Origin: Methanobacteriota archaeon
GTDB lineage: Archaea > Thermoplasmatota > Poseidoniia > Poseidoniales > Poseidoniaceae
Length of the DNA: 61,374 nucleotides
Assembly (NCBI GenBank): GCA_002718195.1
Contig: PBDU01000028.1
Coordinates: 1-61,374 of the forward strand
Reading direction: 5' to 3'
Numbering within the stretch: position 1 is the stretch's first letter; the number at the start of each line of letters is the position of its first letter. Under the pieces are notes generated by a model. The model was not told the origin of the DNA. It did no database searches and was given only the letters and a program-made list of their open reading frames with translations. Both the position numbers and the translations under genes were made by a program. Shown here piece by piece: positions 9,324 through 17,100 of this stretch.

Positions 9324-9779
9324 TTACAGCGGGGCAGTATCGATTCTTGTTTTACCATCTTCGTGAATAACCCAAATGTGTGTATAGCCGGATATCGAGA
9401 ATTGAGTTTCCATATGTCCAGTTCCCATTCCGCTCAACTCAACTTGTGTGGTTAAATCCCCTGTTGAATCGATTAAAATTAGTTCAGTATCAGTTAAACT
9501 CAGAGACAATAAAGTCTCATCAGCCTCTGTAAATCTCCACGCTACTTTTTCTGAATAAGTTCCATTATCGTAATTCCTAGCATACGTGTCTGCCCTCTCA
9601 ATTGCCTCTGCTATGTCATCTAGGTTTGCTTCAATAGCACCTTCATTCCACCTTTCTCTTGTGGCTGTTTCAATATTATAAGTCCAAAATGTGAATGTCG
9701 ACAATAAAGCAACTCCCAAAAGGAAGGTGAATATGTAAGATAATTCAGTAGATGCAGCATTTTCATCTCTACTTATCAT
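9324..9779 (-). CDS. Small pilin-like protein, third gene of the operon
   Basis: A 151-residue protein with a short charged start, MISRDENAAS, followed directly by a hydrophobic helix, ELSYIFTFLLGVALLSTFTF, and a soluble beta-rich remainder. This is the build of archaeal class III signal peptide (prepilin) proteins, and it resembles the small partner seen in haloarchaeal pilin-like operons. The ATG overlaps the stop of the upstream gene by four bases (ATGA), which points to translational coupling. It is the last gene of the operon; its stop codon abuts that of the STAND ATPase. Extracellular pseudopilin or adhesion subunit is inferred, and no glycine or alanine cleavage site could be fixed. 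Confidence 0.6.
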   Translation of the reverse strand: MISRDENAASTELSYIFTFLLGVALLSTFTFWTYNIETATRERWNEGAIEANLDDIAEAIERADTYARNYDNGTYSEKVAWRFTEADETLLSLSLTDTELILIDSTGDLTTQVELSGMGTGHMETQFSISGYTHIWVIHEDGKTRIDTAPL

Positions 9780-11986
9780 CTACTAACCTCCTCTGTGTAT
9801 ACATCCAATTCAGCACATTGTAGGGTAAATTGTACAGCACCACCACCGGTATGCCAGACCGCTTCTGTGGTTCCTAAGCCAGGATCTGGAACCCAACCGA
9901 CGTAATCAGTAAGCAGGTCTAATCTATTAGGATAAATTATCCAATCTTCACTGGATTCAAGACCTTCTGTTCCTACTTGAGTAACAGCCTCTCCATATGG
10001 ACCAGTCCAGCCTCTTCTGATTTCATAGGCAGTAGTTGAGGACAGAGAAAATCGATTCGACATTTCGATGTCAAGGCTCATAGAACCTCCACCTTCTACT
10101 GTATTTTCTGCTGGATGCATTGCTGGAACCGTTGCTGCAAATCTTGGACCAGGTCCTCCTCTGTCGCTAGGAGGATGAATCAAGAATGGCTCGAATTCTG
10201 GGTGGTTTGTTACTACTGCTCCTGAGGAGTAAGCAACCTCCATGCCCTCGATTGAAGAAGAAAATGAGTAAGTTAAACGGGAAATATGAAATGCCCAGAC
10301 AGAACCTATTGAATTAAATTCTTCAGTATCATGATTTGCAAATACTTCTAGATGAATGCTGGAGGGATGGTGACCATCTTTCCACGCTCTCTTGATTTCA
10401 GCAGGTTGCTTGCCTGCTTGTTCCTGCCAGGGAAGATCAGATAATATCCAACCGGAAGCAGTTACTCCAAGGTATTCGCATCTCCTATCTCCGTTTTCTT
10501 GCAACTGTATGAGTCCGTCATTGCCATTAACGTGAGTGACCTTTAGAGAATGTCCGTCTGTTACATTAATCCAACCATCTTGTTCGAGGTTTAACTTAAT
10601 CGTCCTGTCCTCAAATTCCTCAAACATCCCGGAAAGATTGTTCTCAGAGTCTGTTTCCCAAATTGATTCCCAACCTGCTTGATAAATTGAAAAGTACTCA
10701 ATGTCAGAAGAATCTTCAAGATTTAGCATGAATAGTTTGCCGGAACTTGCCATGGTATCTGTTGCTGGAATCAAGCTGATTCCGGTATTATCATTTGTAG
10801 CAGACCACTGCAAAAGGATCCTATTTTCAGAATTGATAATCCCAGAATTTTCCATACCGCTTGGAGGCCATGTTATCGTTCTGGACTCTTTAGGTGAGAG
10901 GGTAATCCCATCTCCTCTCCAAGTGGCTGTACTAGAAATATCCGAGGGATTAGTGAATGTAAGGTAGCCTGTTAAGTCGGGAACGATATAGTTGGATCCA
11001 CTGAATAACTTATTCATACTTGGAATCATAAATTTGCCCCCTAATTCTCCAACGTGAAGAGAGACTTGAGAATCAAATGATGTGGAAAGATAAGCAGTTT
11101 GAGGGTCTGATAAATTCAATTCAAAACTATGGCTTGAACCAACATTTGTTTGGGCTGATTTTATTGCAAACACAGTAGTATCTTGCTCATTTAGTCTCAA
11201 ACTAATTTTGTTGCTATCAGTTGAAGAAACGTGTATTGTCGATGTTCCTGCAGGTAGAGGAATAGTCCATGATTCTCCTAATCCCGTCAATGAGTTTGAA
11301 TCATCTGGTCTCAAGATTGTAGAGCCACTATTACCTGTTAGTGATAAAATATTCAGCTGACTTTCACTTCTAACTTCGGTAATATCCTTGTTACTAAGGT
11401 CTAAACTAATTGTATCATCTATTAAAAGAGATATAGTGTCAATAATCTCTGCGTTTGAATATAATTCTACCTCGGTTGGACCAAGTGGTATAGTTATGCC
11501 TGATTTAACTGAAAAAACGAGTTTTTCGGAATAATCAGGAATTTCATAATTCCAAGTTCTATCATTACCTAGCCTTAAATCGCTCAGACATATCGTTGAA
11601 ATTTGATTCTCTGCGTGCCTTAATTTGAATGTATCAGAAAAGGAGGTCAGTCCATCTGCACGAATGGAGATATCATCATGCCATGTGGCTGAATACCACA
11701 TCCCTGCATTAGTATAATCCCATCCTAGGACACCGTCCACGGTATGCAAATCAGCGGATTTAGAGTCGCCTGGCATGCCTGCCTGGGACAATTCGTCTAC
11801 CCTTTGAGCTAGAAGTTTCATCTGAGATGCCATGTCATTTCGTTCGATAGAGCCCTCAAGTTCATTGATTACTGGAAGCATAGATGTCATCATCAAGCCA
11901 ATAATTGAGATGACGCCACCGAATAGTAACACCGTTGCTACGGTCGAGGAAATTGCTTCCTCATCTCTTGCTAGGTGGTTTCTCAA
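9776..11986 (-). CDS. Large pilin-like surface protein, second gene of the operon
   Basis: A 736-residue protein with an archaeal pilin-type N-terminus: a charged leader, MRNHLARDEEA, then ISSTVATVLLFGGVISIIGL as the hydrophobic helix. After a short coiled stretch (QMKLLAQRVDELSQ) come some 650 residues of beta-rich extracellular sequence with no second membrane helix. The helix in pilin-like proteins forms the filament core while the remainder is displayed on the surface. At 736 residues it is several times the usual size of an archaeal type IV pilin, so it may be a tip adhesin or a stand-alone anchored protein. It overlaps the neighbouring genes by four bases on both sides. Confidence 0.65.
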   Translation of the reverse strand: MRNHLARDEEAISSTVATVLLFGGVISIIGLMMTSMLPVINELEGSIERNDMASQMKLLAQRVDELSQAGMPGDSKSADLHTVDGVLGWDYTNAGMWYSATWHDDISIRADGLTSFSDTFKLRHAENQISTICLSDLRLGNDRTWNYEIPDYSEKLVFSVKSGITIPLGPTEVELYSNAEIIDTISLLIDDTISLDLSNKDITEVRSESQLNILSLTGNSGSTILRPDDSNSLTGLGESWTIPLPAGTSTIHVSSTDSNKISLRLNEQDTTVFAIKSAQTNVGSSHSFELNLSDPQTAYLSTSFDSQVSLHVGELGGKFMIPSMNKLFSGSNYIVPDLTGYLTFTNPSDISSTATWRGDGITLSPKESRTITWPPSGMENSGIINSENRILLQWSATNDNTGISLIPATDTMASSGKLFMLNLEDSSDIEYFSIYQAGWESIWETDSENNLSGMFEEFEDRTIKLNLEQDGWINVTDGHSLKVTHVNGNDGLIQLQENGDRRCEYLGVTASGWILSDLPWQEQAGKQPAEIKRAWKDGHHPSSIHLEVFANHDTEEFNSIGSVWAFHISRLTYSFSSSIEGMEVAYSSGAVVTNHPEFEPFLIHPPSDRGGPGPRFAATVPAMHPAENTVEGGGSMSLDIEMSNRFSLSSTTAYEIRRGWTGPYGEAVTQVGTEGLESSEDWIIYPNRLDLLTDYVGWVPDPGLGTTEAVWHTGGGAVQFTLQCAELDVYTEEVSR

Positions 11987-13089
11987 TCCCCTACCTCCAA
12001 TGTCTGTATGCTGACATCCAAGAATAAACTCTCTCCGTTGGTTTCAACGGTGAATCCATCAATTCCGCTTGCTCTTTCAAAGGGAGCAATGCCTTGGAAC
12101 CCCGCAAGTGTTCCACTTGCTCGATTCAACGTGTAATCACTGAGCCATGATTCATGATATTGTGGTGTAATAATCTCATTGATACTATTCTTCATTTCAA
12201 ATTTGACATTCCACACTTCTTGGTCGAATGCTACAATTTGTCCTCCGGATACAATGTCTACACTGCGAGATCCTGAACTGAGACCTTTTTCGAGGATTAC
12301 ATCATTCAATGGAACTGAAAGCCTCAATCCCCCCTCAGCCATTTGGTCGATTACTAAATCGGTAGGATAGGTGACTTCCCAGATGTTGTCTGAAAACACT
12401 TCTGCTTTTCCACCATTAACAAGCGCTAATCTATGCTCTCCCTGTTCTAAATTAGTTCGAATATCTATGCCTGATATTTCCCATGATATCCAACGGTGCA
12501 ATATCAATCCATCAGAATCTAAAACATCAACTATCATCCAGTGGTCAGATTCTATTGTGGTCTCAAATGTATTTTTACCAAAGATTGTTGTGAAATTAAA
12601 CTCCTCTACCCCAATAGGCGTTGTAAATCTAATACTCCTTGCAGTTTCATTCCTAGCTTCCACAACGAATTCAGTTGTGCTTAGTCTTTCTAACTCAACA
12701 GTTTCGAAAGATGTTACATCTGCCTGAATTTGCCAAGATTCCACTTGCCGTAGGGGCAATATACTTGCAGATTGTAGAGCAAAGTTATGTCTAATTCCTG
12801 AACCTTCTGGAGCGATTGCTGCTACTTCTATTCTATCCTCGAATCGATCTGCTATACCGTGCGCTGCACTCCAGTTGGTGTTATCTTCGAAATCGTTCAT
12901 GTATGGTTGAAGGAAGATCCATACTCCCCCCATGATAGTCATTATCATTGCAAGTAACATAATGGTGCCCAAGATTTCGCTTACAGCACGTTCATCGCGC
13001 GAAATTTGGCAAAATGATTGCTCACGGTCGCCTCGCACAAAATTACCTGTGCAAATCAACCTATTATGCATTAACATCGAATCACGCAA
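11983..13089 (-). CDS. Archaeal type IV pilin-like protein, first gene of the operon
   Basis: A 368-residue protein with the clearest pilin signature of the three: ISRDERAVSEILGTIMLLAM at about 29-48, matching the archaeal pattern R-A-V-S-x-x-x-G followed by a hydrophobic helix (archaeal pilin N-terminal domain, DUF1628 type). A class III signal peptidase would cut near the DER-AVSE boundary. About 310 residues of beta-rich domain follow. The first ATG leaves an unusually long 30-residue leader; an in-frame GTG at residue 18 is another possible start. Its end overlaps the next gene by four bases. No pilus ATPase or membrane platform gene is in the window, so assembly machinery must be encoded elsewhere. 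Confidence 0.7.
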   Translation of the reverse strand: MRDSMLMHNRLICTGNFVRGDREQSFCQISRDERAVSEILGTIMLLAMIMTIMGGVWIFLQPYMNDFEDNTNWSAAHGIADRFEDRIEVAAIAPEGSGIRHNFALQSASILPLRQVESWQIQADVTSFETVELERLSTTEFVVEARNETARSIRFTTPIGVEEFNFTTIFGKNTFETTIESDHWMIVDVLDSDGLILHRWISWEISGIDIRTNLEQGEHRLALVNGGKAEVFSDNIWEVTYPTDLVIDQMAEGGLRLSVPLNDVILEKGLSSGSRSVDIVSGGQIVAFDQEVWNVKFEMKNSINEIITPQYHESWLSDYTLNRASGTLAGFQGIAPFERASGIDGFTVETNGESLFLDVSIQTLEVGD

Positions 13090-13105
13090 TATTGAATGGT
13101 TATCC

Positions 13106-13918
13106 TTACAATATCAATATTCCGGATTTTTCCTTTTCTCCTCTATTTTTCCCTATGAAGTGTGTAAATTCTGGACCATTTTTCCCGGAAATGAAGATAT
13201 CACCCTCAAAAATTTCATCTATGTAGTATAGAACTGTAGATTCCGCTAGATGAGGCGCATTATTCCTTTGAGAAAGGTGAGTCAGAGTGATGCTTCTTGT
13301 TTGTTCTGTGACAACTCTTTGAAGGAATTCTCCAGTTTGGTCATTCGATAAGTGCCCTCCGCTTCCTGTTATTCTATCTTTCAGGGATTGCGGATAAGGA
13401 CCCAATCGAAGCCTTCTTTCATCATAGTTTGCCTCTATGCTGATATGTTCGCATCCTCTGACATGCTGGATTAGTTCATTTGTAAAAGAGCCTAAATCGG
13501 TGATAACTGCACACCTCTCTCCATCATGCGATACAACGAATCCAACGTTTTCAGATCCACTGTGTGGTACAGGAACCGGAAGTACGCATATGTCATCGTT
13601 GATTTGAATTAAATCTAATGAGTTGAAGAGAGTTGTTTTCTGAAAATCTAAATCCAACTCTTGAGCTGTCCTTTCATTGCAATATACCTGAAGATTCCAT
13701 TTTCTTTGACAAATCCCTGCTCCTCCGCCATGGTCTCCATGATGGTGCGAGATGAATACTGCATCTATTGTTTCAACCTCAATTCCCATTGAAGCAAGTT
13801 TTTTTTCCAATTTTTTACCGCTGAATCCCTGATCTACCAAAATCCTCGTATTCTCGGTCATCAGAAGCGTGGAATTACCACTACTTCCTGAACCAAGATG
13901 AGTAATTGATAATGACAT
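13106..13918 (-). CDS. Metallo-beta-lactamase fold hydrolase, YycJ/WalJ-like
   Basis: A 270-residue metallo-beta-lactamase superfamily protein. The zinc motif HxHxDH is present as SHHHGDH at residues 57-63, preceded by the typical opening HLGSGSSGNSTLL (7-19) and DQGFS. Further ligands are likely His142-region VPHSGSENVGF, the Asp in ITDLGS and the His in LTHLSQRN. This start, GSGSSGN, is the hallmark of the YycJ/WalJ branch, which in bacteria has been tied to cell-wall regulation and to double-strand exonuclease activity. In archaea its role is unclear; a phosphodiesterase or nuclease acting in the cytosol is likely. It is followed after 16 bases by the pilin operon on the same strand, but its functional link to it is not apparent. 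Confidence 0.85.
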   Translation of the reverse strand: MSLSITHLGSGSSGNSTLLMTENTRILVDQGFSGKKLEKKLASMGIEVETIDAVFISHHHGDHGGGAGICQRKWNLQVYCNERTAQELDLDFQKTTLFNSLDLIQINDDICVLPVPVPHSGSENVGFVVSHDGERCAVITDLGSFTNELIQHVRGCEHISIEANYDERRLRLGPYPQSLKDRITGSGGHLSNDQTGEFLQRVVTEQTRSITLTHLSQRNNAPHLAESTVLYYIDEIFEGDIFISGKNGPEFTHFIGKNRGEKEKSGILIL

Positions 13919-14119
13919 GCTGAACTAATTGTGCTCGGAAAGGATACCTATTATGATTAAGGATATTTTTCTAGTAGAATTGTCAAATTTTGATTCGATT
14001 TGAGTGCCGAAATTAGCAAATAAAAACCATAACTTGTCGGAACATCGTTCCATCAGTATCATAAGTGTCATCAATCCCATTCAGATATATGCCTGCGAAG
14101 GCTATGTCTAGGTGATTAG
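13919..14119 (+). promoter_or_regulatory. Divergent intergenic region with TATA-like element at 14084
   Basis: Two hundred AT-rich bases between the divergent YycJ-like gene and the giant gene at 14120. GATATATG at 14084-14091 sits about 29-36 bases before the GTG start at 14120, the usual distance between an archaeal TATA box and the transcription start, so the message may be leaderless or nearly so. AATAAAAA near 14018 is an alternative element. No other structure was seen. Confidence 0.4.
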
Positions 14120-17100
14120 GTGAGAAGAAGTCAATCCACTCTTTTGGCAACATTTGCTGTAGTTGCAGGTTTGCTGTTCATGTCACAGTTTCCGGGGCTA
14201 TCGACAGTCTCTACGGTACACCCGAATGAAACCTTTGGTGAAAAGCCACCTTCTACCGATAGTGATGGCGATTTTATTCCCGATGTCCATGAAACTTTAT
14301 TCGAGGATTGGATAAATTGGACAACATCGGATTCAAGAATAGTTACCATTCAAGGACTTGATAAAAGCGATGGAACCGATGCCAACACGGACAGAGATAG
14401 AGATGGATTGAACGCAACTGAAGAGTATTGTTGGCCATTCCCCGCCAATTGTACAGCCCCAAATTTTGCAAGAGGATTAACTGGTGTTATCGATGAAGAC
14501 GGAGCAAGAAAATATCTGGATCCAAGACTTTCAGACACTGATGGGGATGGAATGCCAGATGGCTATGAGGCTTGGATGTGTGAGCAATACGGTGGTTATA
14601 ATCCATGGACAATGCAATTCGAATGTCCAAGATTTAATCCACTTGATCCTGCTGATGAAGAACTTGACCCTGATAACGATGGTTTTGATATCAACAGAGA
14701 TGGCATAATCAGCGTATCTGAAAGATTTACATCCCCCGAGGAGTACAGTTACGGTTCACCATCTAATCATACAACAGAAATAGATGGTTTGTGGTGCAAA
14801 TCATCACTGCCTGACGGAGCTCCATTCGATAACTGGCCTTACATCATCTCTGGTAATAATGCCACATTTGAGAATCTACTCTTTGCATGTGCATTGAGAG
14901 GTGAAGGAGGAATTGACACCGATTTGTGGCTTGGAACAGACCCTATGCGAGAGGATAGTGATAGGTGGGAATGGACTAACTTCACAAATGACAAATTATA
15001 TCCTTCATTTGGAGATACAATTCCAGATGGATGGGAAGTTCACTTTGGTTTGAATCCACTCAACAGAAGCGATGCTTTGTTAGACACTGATGATGATGGA
15101 TGGGACATCAATAGAGATGGTTTCATCACGATGGACCCGATACGTACTAGAACTGGAGTTAAATTGGGAGAAGAAATCTCAAACTTGGAGGAATATGAAA
15201 CATTCTATGATGAAGGAAACTTTGTAATTCCAGGATTGAAAGAATCCGATATAGGTGAATCGAATTCATATTCAGTTCTTCCACTTATGATGTCAGGGTC
15301 AACAGATAACATTACGGTCAATCATTACGATATTGTGGAAATAATAAGCTCCGAGGAAAAGGTATTCGTCGTAACAAAGTATGGAATCACGACTATTGAT
15401 TACCAACTTGATACTTCTACCCATCTGATGATGCCATCGGGTGTGACTCTTTCTGATGCAGTGGGATTGGAAAACGAAGATTCTTTGTTTGCAATTGCAT
15501 TTGCATCCACCTTAGGTGTAGGGGTAGCAAATCTTCAGGTGGACGGGAACTTAGAGCCATTAGATGACTGGGTATGGTCGGCTGTAGGGGAAATCAATGC
15601 AATGGCAAAACTGCAGATTACCAGCGAAAACACTCATCTCATTGCTCTGGGTAACTTTGGCGAGGGGGCTGTCATTGAAATCGATTTAACAGGTAGCATC
15701 GAAGCCACGAATCAATTATCTGATGGAATAAGGATGGCTTTAGAAGATGTTGAAGCAAATGTAACAAGTGTTGCTCATGGGGCAGGTCCCACAAGCCCAT
15801 TGACGTTGCTTGTTGGAACTGATAGAGGGCTCGTATCATTTGAAACCACTTCAGCAAGAGATAATACTGAAGCCAACTGGCATTTCTTCTTTGCACTACA
15901 AAATTACAATATTACTAGGAACTTGGATTCAGTAAGACCTCTTGCACCAGGTGTTGTTGAACTACCTGCGCATGTCAGGGACATTGTATTAGACGGACCT
16001 AGCGATTCAGATAATGAGGTTGCTTGGATATCAATGCCTTCAGGAGTACATAGGTTTGTAATGGATACTGGTGCTATTAGTCACAGCGGTCTACTCGCAT
16101 TTCCTGGATTGGATGGAGCATCTGTTGTCGAAGCAGACAACGTCCATACAATCTACCCAACAGGAGATGAAATCTTGGTTGGATCAGAATACGGTCTGTG
16201 GGCAATTGCTGGAGATTATAATGCAGTATATGGGCTTCAAAACCAAACTAGAATTACTGGAGAGATAAACAACATTGCAACCATTAACCTTGAAGGTGAA
16301 CTCAGAGTATTGGCTTCGGCTGCACCAGGTAAATATTCGAATTTAGAACTGATGCATCCTGCAAGTAATGATTCAGATAATGACGGGATTTTAGATGGCT
16401 GGGAGTTAGCAAATGGTTTAGATCCAACTGATCCTTATGACGCAATGCTAGATCCGGACAGCGATGGTCTGAATCTTGATGCAAGCCAAGACGGTTCTAA
16501 CGAAAGACTGTGGACTAACTTAGATGAATTTAGGTATATTGCCACTAGCGCAGATGGATATAATTCAACAGATCCAAGAGTTTCGGACACTGATGGAGAC
16601 GGGATTAGCGATGGCTCGGAATATTTCGGATTCTTTTATGATGACACAAATTTATGGTGCTACTATACTTTCCAGATGAATTATCAATGTGACTCCCAAA
16701 TTGGAGCACAGGCTAACCAAACATACCTTGGTTTGGTCGGAGCAGATCCGGCTACAGACCCAACTAATCCTGACAGCGATAACGATGGTATGCCTGACGG
16801 CTGGGAGATTCAGAATAGACGCTGGATTGGAGTAGGTTTTGATGGAGGAAATAATTGGACATTAGACCCTTACAGAGCAGATGATGCGAATTGGGACGCT
16901 GACAATGATGGACTAGCAAACCTTTGTGAATACCAATGGAGTTTAATGGTCGATCAAGGATTATCTGGTAATCTTCTGGAAGATTTCGGTGAATCAGCCC
17001 AATCTGCTTCAACATGGACAAGAACTGACCCTAACAATGTTGATTCAGATGGAGATGGTCTTCCTGATGGATGGGAGGCAGATGGTAATTGCTTCTGGTC

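Noticed and set aside
12371..12727. 118-codon plus-strand open frame inside the pilin operon
   Set aside because: Antisense to the 368-residue pilin-like gene; no recognisable domain.
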